DNA of 64,000 bases from Gentiana macrophylla. Lineage: Eukaryota > Streptophyta > Magnoliopsida > Gentianales > Gentianaceae. The stretch spans positions 62,001 through 126,000 of the forward strand of contig JAOBSW010000307.1 in the NCBI GenBank assembly GCA_026214975.1. The letters are read 5' to 3'. The notes under the pieces were generated by a model that made no database searches, had not been told where the DNA came from, and worked only from the letters and a program-made list of their open reading frames with translations. Positions 33,035 to 45,389 of this stretch are shown one piece after another; the stretch's first letter is position 1, and each line of letters begins with the position of its first letter. The position numbers and the translations under genes are program-made.

Positions 33035-36000
33035 TGTGACGCCCTGCACTCGGGCTCAGTAATGTTAAATGAGTCATAAATGTCCGGTCAATCGCTTAGA
33101 CCGCCGCCCTCGCTTGGTCTAAAAAAGGCTAACCCGAGTTGATAAAACCTTTATGTCTCACACTTATATGGGGTGAGCATTATCTTATTTTACCGATGTG
33201 GGACTTTACATTCTCCCTCTTATAAGGATGGCGGCCCTCGCAGAGACGGCCAAGACTGGTCTGAATCGTCCCTACCAGAGGTAACTCAGAAGCCATCCTT
33301 ACACCGCCTACTTGTACGGTGCGGTAGCAGATAGTTCCGCCTCGATAGTCGGCTCGATACCATTCTCAGAACACCCGAATTTTCGAAAAGGGTAAAATGG
33401 TAATTGGGTATGTGTACTATGACCTAATTATTATTTAACCTATTTATTTAATTAAAAAGGATTCAATTAAAAGGATTTAGTTATTTATTTTTATGGATTT
33501 TAATTAATGGGTATAAAAGGAACCATTACCTAAATTACTATTAGTTTGTACACGGCAATTCTTTCCGCAAGCAAAATTGGAGGGGACGCTGTACAAAGGA
33601 AAAAAGAAGGTCGGACGCTGTTTTCCAATTTCGGGGTTTAACGGTTGATTTTCGGTGCAAACCAAAGTAGAAGAAATTGATCACCGCGAGGAGACGATCG
33701 TTTCGATACCAACCGTTCCTTTTTTCGGTAAGTTCTCCTTCCTAGCCCTAATTACTAATCCGTTCGTTCTTAGGAAAATCTGAGATTTTAATGAATTAGA
33801 GGATTGACTAATCGTAGCTTGACGTTTAATTATCGTAGGTGATTCGTAAAAGAGGGTGGAATCGAGTATTGAAGCTTTTTACTACTTGTTTTGCTTTCAA
33901 ATTCGTTTTTGGATTCAAAGGTGAAGTGTGCTTTTAAACGGATTTTTGGGTAATAATCGTATTTAATTATGTGATTGACTATTCACTATTGCCTTAATTT
34001 CTTTATTTTTATTTTTGTATATTATTTTATAATGCCGATTGAACACTGCCGAAAACAAATACATGTGCTGCTGCTGAAGTACTAGAATTTATTCAATCGT
34101 GCTTAACTAATCCTTTATTTATTTATTTTCTTGCTACTGCCGAAAGAATATGGAGTATTACTCCTATTTTCTATTGTTTTAGCTGATGTATGTCTGCATG
34201 GGCAGTAGAAAGTAAAAGGAAAAAAAAAAAAAAAAAAAAAAAAGAATTATGTAGGTAATGTTAAATATATGTATTCTAGTTACTGGAAAATTTGATATGT
34301 ATTTATTCGATAGTGTTGAGTAAATAGATATTGTGTACGGTAAGAAAATTTATTTAATTTATATACTAAAAAGGTATGCACTACAGAGTACTATATATGT
34401 ATAATGGATATAGTAAAAGTGTGATGTATATTACGGTAAAAGTATATTATATCAATTTTGTGCTTTTACATGTATTATTACACTATACGATGTGGGCTTG
34501 ATGTTTGTGAGTAACATTATGTGTTAATTTGCAATGTCTAACTTCGACTTACAGTAGCGGCAGTATCCGATGTGATTCGGTTGGAATCGGATCCGATGTT
34601 TGCCCAGAAGTAACTAAGAACAATGACGCAGCTAATGATCCTGCACTCCAGTAATCCAACTAAATCGTAGGCAGAGAACGCCCAACAATTGCTCACACAG
34701 TCTTTGGTAAATTCTGAAGGTTGAATCCTCTACTACGAAGAGAACTCTCACACGCATGTGATTTTTGTGATTCCCTACAACGAAGAGAACACTCACTCGT
34801 TTCATGCAAGTGATAAATCAAAGTCAAGAAGACTTCAATAAAAGCTAAGAAGCCAAATTTATATCATCATAATTATCTGTGTCTCCAGAATGAAAAATTC
34901 AGTGTTTGCGCTTTATATAGAAGCTTACAACCAAAATAAATAGAAAGACAAAAGCAATGTGGGAGAAAATCCCACTAGAAAATGCGCCACCTCCTATTGG
35001 CCAGAAACGAAATGTTCATATTGGCTAATAAAGAACAAATAAATAAAGTCTTTGAAAATCCAATATAAAATAAAACCAACTCCTAATTAATTAAAAATAT
35101 TCATAAATAGCACGAATGATGTATCCTCCGAGCATGAATCTGGATCACATCATTCCTCTCGGTTCGAAAGGATTCGCCCTCGAATCCACCTGGATCGAAT
35201 AGTAAGCGTGGCGAACATATGTGAGTAGGCCCTCATAGTGAAGTACATCCAGAAAAGTAAAGAGGTGAACACTTCAAGAACCAACCTCTTGTACAAACGA
35301 ACGGGCCAACATAATAATCAAAGAACCACAAAATCGAAAGGACTTCAATGCACCAAAATGGATCATGATAAATATGTGTTGCGCGATATATTTTTAAGTG
35401 CGCAATAAAGACCCACTGATCGGGCAACATTGTCAACGCCTCCAACAAAAGGAGCATGTACTGTAAAGAAAATGTCGGGCAACACAATTCAAAAGTGGCT
35501 CAATGGTGAGCATGGGTGCCTCCTCATTCTCAACAAATGATCTCAACCTCTCGTACCATCATGAACATCAACTACAACCTCGTAAGTGACAACACACTCA
35601 CTATGCTCATCAGAACATCAACCAATGCATCTACATGTGTAATTACCTCTTCCACATTGGCACAATTCAACTCCTCAACAAGATGGGCAAGTGGCCACAA
35701 ACCGTGTGTTCTTGTCTCTCTCAATTTTTTTCAACGCCAACTACATCACACCGTTGTTTATAATCCTTCCAAAGCACGCCAAATGCTTTCTTCGATTTTA
35801 GTTCAAACTTCTTGCTTCCTATGCTCTTTCTTTCTTCGACCTCTCCGATACATTAATCGATGTGATTCGGTTGGAATCGGATCCGATGTTTTGCCTGGTG
35901 AAGTAACTAAGGGAACAATGATGAGCTAATGATCCTAGACCTAGTAATCCAACTAAATCCTAGGCAGAGAACGCCCAACAATTGCTCACAGTGCTGGTAA

Positions 36001-37444
36001 ATTCTCGAAGGGTTGAATCCTCTACTACGAAGAGAACTCTCACACGCATGTGATTTTTGTGATTCCCTACAACGAAGAGAACACTCACTCGCAAGTGATA
36101 AATCAAAGTCAAGAAGACTTCAATAAAAGCTAAGAAGCCAAATTTATATCATCATAATTGTCTGTGTCTCCAGAATGAAAAGCTAGTGTTTGCCTTATAT
36201 AGGCTTACAACCAAAGGAAATAGAAAGACAAAAGCAATGTGGGAGAAAATCCCACTAGAAAATGCGCCTACCTCCTATTGGCCAGAAACGAAATGTTCAT
36301 ATTGGCTAATAAAGAACAAATAAATAAAGTGCTGAAAATCCAATATAAAATAAAACCAACTCCTAATTAATTAAATAATATTCATAAATAGCACGAATGA
36401 TGTATCCTCCGAGCATGAACTGGATCACATCAGTATCAAATCGCACCACAACTGAGACCCTCTGCGGGGAGAAGGTGAGAGCACCGGAAGGCTTTGTTTA
36501 GGCCTTGTGGGACATTGACTTAGTAGTCAATGATCTCTTTACAACGTGCTAGGTAGTGTAATTAGTTGTCTCAGACTAGAAGTTCTAAGGAGCCTTATAC
36601 GTGAATGAATCGTGGTTAGTACTTAACTTGTAAATACATATGTGATGAGTCTAAAAGCTAAAACGTTGTAATTCTTTGTGAGGCACATTTAGGATTCACA
36701 AAGATGGATCATTTCTCATACGTAACGGACAATATTCGGTTTTGGGAAATGTTCCACACGGAACCATCCGTGCTATATGAGGTCTTTGAATATGTCCCGG
36801 TGCATACCCATCATTCGGGCATTGTGTCCTTGAATTACAATGTAACATAGATAATTGCTCGTGATGGTGCTAGCAGACCTAGCAGAGGGGAGTGTATTTT
36901 AATGCAACCTATGTGGTAGAGATTGTAGAATTTACTTGTTACGTATAATATGTTATATATTGTGTGTAACCGTTTCTTCTACCCGTTACTAAGTACGTAT
37001 GTACTTACGCCCTCTTCTCTCTTGTCCCCACCCCGAGAAGGTGGTGTTTTTGTAGGTCGTTTTCGAGGCCACAGAGGAGTGACCCGGAGATGAGGCAGAT
37101 GAAGTCTTTTGTTCTTTATTTTCCGTTGCAATCTGGTATAGATTGATTCATCCTTGTAATGCTAGAAATTGATGAGTCGAGTTTGTGGTTATCAACTTGC
37201 AGTGGATTTATTGTATTTGACGGTATTAGTAAAGTCTCTTGATGATGTAATAGATGCAGCCTATGTTACTTTCGATCGTGTATTAGTCGTTTCAGTTGCC
37301 CGAGTCAGTCTTTTTGTCTTCCGCTTGTTCTCCGATGTTTGCTTACGTGAGGCTTACGTGTATAATTAGATTAAATTTTAATTATATGCGTGCCGGACGT
37401 TCTTTTCCGGATAAGGACTCGGTATCCAGGAGAGGGGCGTCACA
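33035..37444 (+). repeat. 5' LTR of the chromovirus (split)
   Basis: The terminal TGTGACGCCC corresponds to TGTAACATCCC of LTR2. About 325 bp of foreign sequence follows (starting tgcactcgggctcag, ending ataccattctcaga), after which LTR sequence resumes at aacacccgaattttc (33370). The repeated (g/a)ac(g/a)ccc on both sides looks like a worn target duplication. A second insertion occupies 34568-36432. Position 34029/34030 (tttta/taatg) is the empty site of the Helitron in LTR2. Confidence 0.8.
34568..36432 (-). mobile_element. Short two-LTR element of the TGATGTGAT family (TRIM/LARD-like)
   Basis: LTRs 34568-35152 and 35858-36432 are near-copies and flank about 705 bp. The duplication gtatc is at 34563-34567 and 36433-36437. 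On minus both LTRs begin TGATGTGATCC and end GAATCACATCG instead of the usual CA. The internal part ends, on minus, with a purine-rich ccgagaggaa before the 3' LTR. It has no recognisable gag or pol, so movement would depend on proteins from other elements. Confidence 0.88.
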
Positions 37445-37445
37445 G

Positions 37446-37457
37446 TTGGTATCAGAG
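37446..37457 (+). other. Primer binding site, tRNA-Met type (chromovirus)
   Basis: ttggtatcagag lies one base after the LTR1 end and matches the common plant initiator-Met tRNA 3' end complement. Confidence 0.8.
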
Positions 37458-38163
37458 AGGCAAGTAACACCGCTGCATAGGATTTAAACTAAGAGGAGTT
37501 GGTCTAGTCATTGACAGTACGTGAGATGGGAACCTTGGAGGTAGATATTCTAAGTGTAGACCCACTTAGGCTTGTTCGTTAAACGATGAACCCTTAAGGT
37601 TGAGGTCTTTAAGCCAAACCACGTTACCTAGAATTAAGTGAAACCCTTTAAGTAACGCTTTGGGATCGGAGTCTTATGCCTACACCTTCAAGTTGTGGAT
37701 CTCTTGGTTGAATTTTCCTTACACTTCCTATCGTGATCTTTCCACTTTCATTTACACACCAATATCAAAGTCTACTTTTGACTTGGCCAACCTTTGTAGG
37801 GTATGGTATCTTACTCAACTCTACAATCCACCAATTTCTCCTTTCACTATTACTTGCTTGGTGTTTATCAAAATTTTTAGACCTTTGCTTGTTTGAGATG
37901 GGTTCCACACGAACTCCATATACAATTCCACCTTTGCCAAGTGCTTCCTATTCATTTCAATTACCAGTGTTGAAAGTTTCTTGCTTGACACATGCTCTTT
38001 ATCATCCTTGTGATTAACCTTTGCAACACGGGTGAATAATTTACGTCCCCGTGTTTTCCTTTCACGTAAAACAGTTTCCCTTGCTCCAAAAAATTCTGAA
38101 AATTTTCATCAAGGTAAAACATTGACTTTTCTACAATTTCTCTTTTTACATCAACTCGATAAT
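37458..38163. other. Leader or foreign internal DNA after the primer site
   Basis: The first about 200 bases read as untranslated chromovirus leader. Further right, sequence reading on minus from the tRNA-Asp primer site (NYRVDVKREIVEKSMFYLDE, 38182-37961) probably belongs to the nested gypsy element. The border between the two was not located. Confidence 0.4.
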
Positions 38164-38278
38164 TGATGAGAGAAAAATACACCCACTAAAATATTGGTCC
38201 CCGGCAACGGCGCCAATTTTTTGATGAGAGAAAAATACACCCACTAAAATATTGGTCCCCGGCAACGGCGCCAATTTT
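38164..38278 (-). repeat. Duplicated tRNA-Asp primer-site segment (period 58)
   Basis: The unit from tgatgagagaaaaatacacc to ccaattttt is present twice (38164-38221 and 38222-38279). On minus each contains TGGCGCCGTTGCCGGGGA (38273-38256 and 38215-38198), the tRNA-Asp-type primer site used by Athila/Tat gypsy elements. Confidence 0.88.
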
Positions 38279-40462
38279 TGATGAGCGAAAATTTACCCCT
38301 CAAAAATACATTTATAAAGACTCGCGCAAAATCAGGTAAACTAACTCTAACCGGCGAGAGTACTGTGTCGATTGTTAGGATAGCTACAGAGAGTACGAGG
38401 TCGTCCCAAGAGAAATGTGGTTGTGAGTACCAAAGTTAACGTGGTTCTTAGTCTAAAGCGATCAAAGTTTTAAGTGGAGTGTTTATACTAATGCGAAAAA
38501 GTAAAGATTATTCTAACGAGTTTAACTAGGTGATTAAAAAGCATAGCCGAGCCATGATCCAACAAAGTTATCTCCCCACAGGAAAAACTTGATAAGGAGT
38601 GTGTTTTATCTCGATTGATTCATATGATATTCACGGGAGTCAACTCTTTATTCTTACGTTAAGATCCGAACAAACTCTCACTTAACCCCCACACTAGTTT
38701 ATTAACCCTCCCTTTAGAGAGCTAACTCGCTTTAACATGGTTGACCGGAATAAAAACCGTTGAAAAACCTCACAAAAACATAATTTTAACGTATCACTTA
38801 GGTTGCCAATCTAACGATTAAGACTATGGTTTAGTGATTTTAAAACATGTTTCGCACATCTCGTAAAAATAAGAATTTCACTTAGGCATAGTCCAGATCA
38901 TCACTTAGATTGTCAATCTAACAATCGGGACTATGATTAGTGATATCCATATCTCACATCTCACCGCAAAATACATTTATAAGCTCGATGTAACCGTGAA
39001 CAAAGTTGTCAATTTTATTCAAAGTTAGGAAAATGATCAAAACGGGTTTTAAAACATGAGTTTATCATACTAACGCTTAATTACGCACACACAACTCCCA
39101 TCTCGCCTCCCGAGGTCAATTTTACTGTTTTCACATAATTCGGCTATGTATATATTTAGCTACCCATATAAACGGATTTCATCAACATGTCATGGATTAA
39201 AATGGCGGGAATTTTACATAATAGCCTTACATCAATTATGGTAATTCTATTAAAACCAAATTAAAACCAAATCCAATCATTTGTCGATTCTCCTTTATAC
39301 GGATACTACTACAAATACATATATATATATATATAACGAGAATGAAAGGAACAAGAAACAACAAGAAAGAAATAGCTAGATATAGATATAACAATAATGA
39401 GAGAAAACAAAAGCAAACTTACTATTATAACGGAGATATCAAAAGTTTCGATATTACAACTATTTCAAAGAACACGTAACTTCCACTAATTTCCCGAGCA
39501 TTAAAGACGATACTAATATTACTAAATTTATTTTTGGCATAAGGCCTTATTTACAACCTAAAAACTAAAGAAAATAAGAAGGATAGATATATATATATAT
39601 ATATAGTGTGTATATATTGTATATCTTCTCCGATCTGCTCTCTGAATGTCCTTATATAAGCAAAGTTCCAGGGGCCGGTCTCAGACCAGTAGGGGCTGAT
39701 CCAGCCGGTCGTAATGATGACATTCATCCCCTAATTTTTGATTTTCGGATATAAATATATATTTTTTAATAAAACTTTAAAATTCATATCTCGAGTTGTA
39801 GGCCTCCAAAAATCATGATTTAAACGTCATTAGAAACCTCTCGGAAAACTCTACAACTTTCATGAAGGACACTTCTTCAGAAAACGCCTTTTGATGGGCC
39901 ATTCCCATTACGTGTCGCTTTCGGGATTTTCATTGATACGAATTTATTAGCCACTTGACCATCATTTGAGTTGTACAAGTCCGATTGACTTGATTCAAAA
40001 TGCGTTGGAAAGATTATTTGAAGATCTACAACTTTTATTAAGGCCACTTCTTCAGAAAATGCCGTTTTGAAGGGCCATTTGTTCGTCGAAGATATAAATC
40101 GTTAGTGCATCACTCAACCACCGATCCACTCGACCACTTAAGTTAGTGGCAGACACTCTTTTATCCCTAAAAACACCTCTTTTAGGCCTCAAAACGTGTC
40201 GTTACTCGGGATTTTGGTCAACCTATAATTCGCAATAAACCACCAAAATACCAAACGAATCTGACATTTATTAATTCGGTTACATTAAACCGTACAAAAC
40301 TAAGAAAACACATAAAAACACGATATTTTATAAAATAGTCACGACTTATACATTTTTATGAAACTAAGGAATTAATGACTTAAAATGATATAAAAATGCT
40401 CAAAATGATATTAGAAACGGGGTAAATTGTTATCAAAATAACAGTGAATTTTTCCGTCATCA
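38279..40462 (-). mobile_element. Gypsy (Athila/Tat-type) LTR nested in the chromovirus interior
   Basis: 2184 bp running TGATGAGCGAAAATTTACC to AATTTTTCCGTCATCA, with inverted TGATGA/TCATCA ends. A tRNA-Asp primer site follows its inner edge within a few bases, so it is a 5' LTR on the minus strand. A short piece of interior remains to the left, and the other LTR is absent. It contains a TA-rich microsatellite (39591-39605) and no ORF. Confidence 0.75.
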
Positions 40463-43060
40463 ATAATCATTGTGGATGGTCCAGAAAATCCATGTTGATG
40501 ACGGACACTCTGTCCAGAAAATCTGCAGCAACACTTTTACTTCCTCTTCTGTTTTGAACAGGTTAAACACATTCAAATGACCTGAATTTTTGATATGTTG
40601 CAGACAACACTTTTATCTATAACTTTACTTTTGGTATTAAGTTCAAATTCCTTTTAGTTTGATCGGAATCTGCAATCCAAATCAGTGTTTACTAATCTGT
40701 AAATTCTGACAGCTTGTGCATTCGGCAAAATTAATTGTTTTTGGCAGACTTCTTCTCATCCCAAAATTCTAATATTTTGCTGTCATCTGGGAAACCCCTG
40801 TATCTAAATCTCTTCTCTTTTGATCGTGCGAAAAATCCTTTTGGTTTGAGCTGCATTAGTCGATAATATCAGATCCGGCGTAAAATATCATACACTACAG
40901 CCTAAAGGGAATTCCCACATCTTTGACTTAAGGCTAGGACTAAGAGAGTAATAAGTTATGATTGTTATGTTCTAGAAGTTTCTCAAGTTGATCTTCTTCT
41001 CGGGTTAAGTCCTTTAGTAGGATGGTTGTAAAGCTAACGTTATGGCTTATTTTGCAAAAGATGGACAAGCACTAAAACGCGATCTTCCAAAGATACCATG
41101 TTTGATGTTCAAGTATTTTTATGCCTTTCTTCGATCATTCCTTTTCCAAGAAATTACTCCCATTTTATTCCTCACTTGAGGTATTTGAGTTCAATAACTT
41201 TTCACCATTTTTCATCATTAATTGTCTCGAGACATATCTTCATAAGTTCTTCCTTTGAACAAGTTCTTACCTTTTACTCTCTAAATATATGAAAAAATCC
41301 TCTCTAATTTTGTATTGTTGCGCTCTCATTCTTTATTTCAAATTCAACTGATTAAACCTCTAATGATGAAACATTCTTCTTACTTGTGTTTATTCTTAGC
41401 TTCCTCCTAAGGGTAGTGTTGATGTTGTAAATTTTCCACCTAATGTTGCCGTTCTTTCAAGGTGTGCACCTCACCTTCATGCCAGTAGATCTTTAAACCT
41501 ACCATGACCTTCCCTTGCAATTATTCATTTTTGACCTTCTAGCAATTTATGCTGAACTAGTTTTCAAGCAGAAGCTAGTCTTTGCCAAGATGCCTTCCGG
41601 GCACTATCTAGTCAATCAACACTTGAATTCCAAAACTTCTAATTTCAACTCGGATTAATTCACCTTGTACCTTTACAGTTTTAAATCTCTTTCATGCCAT
41701 TTAGAGCCATGAACCGACAGACTTACCTTGATATTTTCTCTTCTGTCTTGGTATTTCTATAACAATTTTGTGACACTAGACGAAATGTCTATTTTATTTT
41801 AACCTTTCATTCCCTTATAAGGGATAACCTTGAGCATTTATTCATTAGCAGTGTACTATTCCTCTCGAGTGGTGCAACATTGAACCCTTTGAATTGGATC
41901 ATCAATGATCTTTCACACTCGTTTTGAAAGTTTGAACTAATTCTATGAAATCAAACTTTATCTGACATTTCTTAAGTCTCTATTCTCCTTCACCCCAAAG
42001 CTCGTTTATCGCAGACCCCTTTCCAAAACTTTTGATTTTCCTCTACATTATCTTGAGGAAAACTTTATACCCTTTAAATCTTGAATGACCTCACTTTGAC
42101 TAATACAAACTTGGACACTTCTTGACAAGTGTTCATTTCATTCTAAGACTTTTTGGTGTACTCGTTTTGTCTCCATAGTTCCTTCATGTTGAGACTCTTG
42201 CTCTCTTATTGATTTCTCAGTTGTGTAGCCTTTTTAGGTGCTCGACCTTGTACTTTTAATTTTTCTGTTGAAGAATGATCCCTTGAAGCATTCATGCAAA
42301 CTGAGAACCTTCTTATTTCGCCAACATCCATTTTGTTTATCATATCCTTGACGATTAAGGTCACTTGCCAAGTAATCTCAAGTCCAATCTTCTTGTTCCT
42401 TCTGCATTAAATGTCTCCAAGACCATCATGTGATATTTCTCTTAACGTCCCCACCTTTTAAGGGCTTATGTAAAAGCTTGCTATCTCCCTTTAAACGGTC
42501 CGTTCCTTTTTGTATCACCGTATCTTGCCGAATTCCACTTCCTTAAAAGAATTTCATCTACAAGATAATATTTTTTGCTTTTCTTTTAGTGGTTATCTTA
42601 TATACTACGATACAATGCTCATCCTTCAATCTTGAACTAATCTCTTACTTACATCAACCTGGAATCATCTTGTTTTGGTTGTAACCCATGCAACCTCACT
42701 TGTTTTGAAAATTTATTACCTCTACTTCGGCTTACCAAGTTGACTTACCACCCTGGTGCTCAACTTGCCACTTCTCAACTGTTTCGGCTTTTCAAAACAA
42801 ACAAAAAAACCAATACCAAAGAAAAATGTAACCGGTAAAGGTTAAGTCTAAACCAATTGATCTTAAATTCAAACATTTATCTCTCATTTCCTTGTTTGTA
42901 CCATTTTTTTCATCTTTCGTTGTTTCAACATCGGTTCCGTCCTCAGAACTTTTGTCGGATATTTTATAACTCTTTTTTTTTTTTGCCAGCATAAGTTCCC
43001 TTGGTATAATCAAAACGTCTAAAGGCCGCCGCCACAAAGATTGGATCAAACCGACAGAGA
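40463..43060. other. Chromovirus interior without recognisable coding sense
   Basis: T/C-rich sequence (for example 41098-42780) contains only short ORFs without known domains. It lies where gag, protease and RT would be expected, but no such motif was found on either strand. It could be a heavily decayed, replaced or leader-type region. Confidence 0.45.
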
Positions 43061-43381
43061 GAAAGCGTGGCGATTACGTGTTTCTTCCTTCCCAAAATGT
43101 CTCGTAAAACCCATCACCGGAATCCTCACGCTCCACAAAGAAACTTGTGTTGCAGTGATAGAAGATGAGATCGAAAGGAGTCAATTGTGCCAAGAGTTGT
43201 GGATCAGTTGGAAAGATTAAGCAATCCTGATTCAGTCAGCAAACCGAAGTAAAGTGAGTTGCACCGTTGATTGCAAGATGCGAGGCAGTTGATGAGATCG
43301 TGAAGAAGCAAGACGAAGATGCGGTTGTTGATAGTTACAAGTGAGTGGTCAAAATCAAACCAGCCAGTGGTCACGAGTTAG

Positions 43382-43618
43382 ATGAATATGGCAACCATCA
43401 GCGTCAATGGTCGGCTTCGTGTTCTGGGTGTGGAAGATTTGAAGGAGACAGTGGTGGATGAAGGCCACACGATAGCAATTGCAGTTCACCCCGGAGCAAC
43501 CAGGATGTGTAGAGAGTTGAAACGACACTGCCGGCCACCTTCCGTGAAGATAGAGATAGTAAAGCTCTTAAAGCTCTGCATGGTAGAAAGTGTTGAAAAC
43601 GTCAGTTTTCTGGGATGA
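43382..43618 (+). pseudogene. Integrase zinc-binding domain of the chromovirus
   Basis: The frame reads NGRLRVLGVEDLKETVVDEG, HTIAIAVHPGATRMCRELKR and PPSVKIEIVKLLKLCMV. This corresponds to the H2C2 domain of Ty3/gypsy integrase (pattern RLCVP...DLR...EAHxxxxxxHPGxTKMYRDLKRxFWWPGMK...C..C). The His pair and the HPGATRM motif are kept, one Cys is visible (KLCM), and the Trp pair is lost. The integrase core that should follow is missing. Confidence 0.8.
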
Positions 43619-43689
43619 AGTGGAATAGTAACAGAATACAAGACCAGAGTCGATACAACAAGCCGACGAGTAGATTGAAGTGGATCGTC

Positions 43690-44181
43690 GCTACCTTAAA
43701 ATGGCGCAAGACGGGTAGAAGAGTTGGGAAGATAGAAGAAAAAGACTACTAGAGTTTGAAGTTGAAGATAAAGTGTATCCAAAGACGTTCCCAATCAAAG
43801 GAGTAAGACGGCCTGGGCAGACATGCCTTAGTTATGAAGGTCTTTATGTGATCTTAGCTAAAGTTAGGCCTTTAGCTTATCCGTTTACAGTTACCAAAAC
43901 CTCTTTCACGAGTGCATGATGTCATTCATGTATCCATTGATGTGGAAGCGAGTTTTGACAATGAAATAGTTGAAAAGAACTTGACCTAAGCGGAAGAATC
44001 AAGTGCACTTTAAACGGAAGATGAAGAAAGTAAGAAGAGAGATGTACAACTAGTCTTGATTCAGCGAAGCAGTCACACACCGGCAGAAATGACATGAGAG
44101 TTAGAAGACAAGACGTTTTGTGAAGTCCTAGAGTTCATTTACCTCCCAGTTACGTTCAGTTTCGAGGACGAAACTTGTTTT
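43690..44181 (+). pseudogene. Integrase C-terminus and chromodomain-like end of the chromovirus
   Basis: Across frames the text reads LEFEVEDKVYPKTFPIKGVR (cf. LEFEVGDxVFLKxSPMKGV), YEGLYVILAKVRPLAYPFTV (GPYEILxKVGPLAYRL), HDVIHVSI-like sequence near 43916-43950, and finally LVLIQRSSHTPAEMT-stop-ELEDK, like the chromodomain end 'QWSHHTPAEVTWELED'. The chromodomain is thought to direct integration to heterochromatin in this lineage. A TGA replaces the conserved Trp (TGG to TGA, about 44095). Confidence 0.75.
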
Positions 44182-45025
44182 AAAGGGGGATGGATGTAAC
44201 ATCCCGAATTTTCAGAAAGGGTAAAATGGTAATTGGGTATGTGTACTATGACCTAATTATTATTTAACCTATTTATTTAATTAAAAAGGATTCAATTAAA
44301 AGAATTTAGTTATTTATTTTTATGGATTTTAATTAATGGGTATAAAAGGGAACCATTACCTAAATTACTATTAGTTTGTACACGGCAATTCTTTCCGCAA
44401 GCAAAATTGGAGGGGACGCTATACAAAGGAAAAAAGAAGGTCGGATACTGTTTTCCAATTTCGGGGTTTAACGGTTGATTTTCGGTGCAAACCATAGTAG
44501 AAGAAATTGATCACCGCGAGGAGACGATCGTTTCGATACCAACCGTTCCTTTTTTCGGTAAGTTTTCATTCCTAGCCCTAATTATAGATCCGTTCGTTCT
44601 TAGAAAAATCTGAGATTTTAGTAAATTAGAGGATTGACTAATCGTAGCTTGACGTTTAATTATCGTAGGTGATTCATAAAAGAGGGTGGAATCGAGGATT
44701 GAAGCTTTTTACTACTTGTTTTGCTTTCAAATTCGTTTTTTGGATTCAAAGGTAAGGGGGTGTTCTTAAACGGATTTTGGGTAGTCAATCGTATTTAATT
44801 ATGTGATTGATTATTCACTATTGCCTTAATTTCTTTATTTTTATTTTTGTATATTATTTTACTAGTCAATAACCCGTGCATTGCACGGAATGTATCGACA
44901 TAGCACATATTTGTTGAGAGACACGGGATGTATAAACATAGCACGTACAAACCGGAACAACACCGGAAATATTCATAGTGAAATGCATTACACGGGATGT
45001 ATCGACATAGCACAAATTTTCCATA

Positions 45026-45378
45026 CCCTACCCACCCTACCCACCATTCCACTCTACCCAATCTTACCCACCACACCACTCTACCTTACCTTACCCACTA
45101 CCCTAACCTACCCTACTCTACCCTACCTTTCCCACCACTTCACCTTACTTACCCTTCCATACCTTACCCACCACCACCCATTACCCTACCCCACCCAACA
45201 CCACATTTACCCTACCCACCACCCCACTCTACCATACCTTACCCACCACCCCATCATACCCTACCTTACCCACCACACCACCCTACCCTACATTACCCAC
45301 TACCTCATCCTATCTTACGTACCATACTCTACCCTACCCTACCCTACCAACCCTACCTTACCCACTACCCCATCCTAT
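45026..45378. repeat. G-poor ACCCTACCC/CCACCACCC array
   Basis: About 350 bases built of accctaccc, cccaccac and taccttaccc words, with nearly no G on the plus strand. It resembles but is not a clean telomere repeat. The complementary strand is G/T-rich with many GGGT/GGTGGG runs. Long Tyr/Pro/Leu/Thr ORFs here are artefacts. Confidence 0.85.
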
Positions 45379-45389
45379 GTAATTTAATT

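Noticed and set aside
41098..43049. Host genes in the chromovirus interior
   Set aside because: Short ORFs with low-complexity composition and no motif; position is inside a retrotransposon.
45026..45378. Interstitial telomere repeat
   Set aside because: Words resemble CCCTA but lack the regular 7-base CCCTAAA periodicity.
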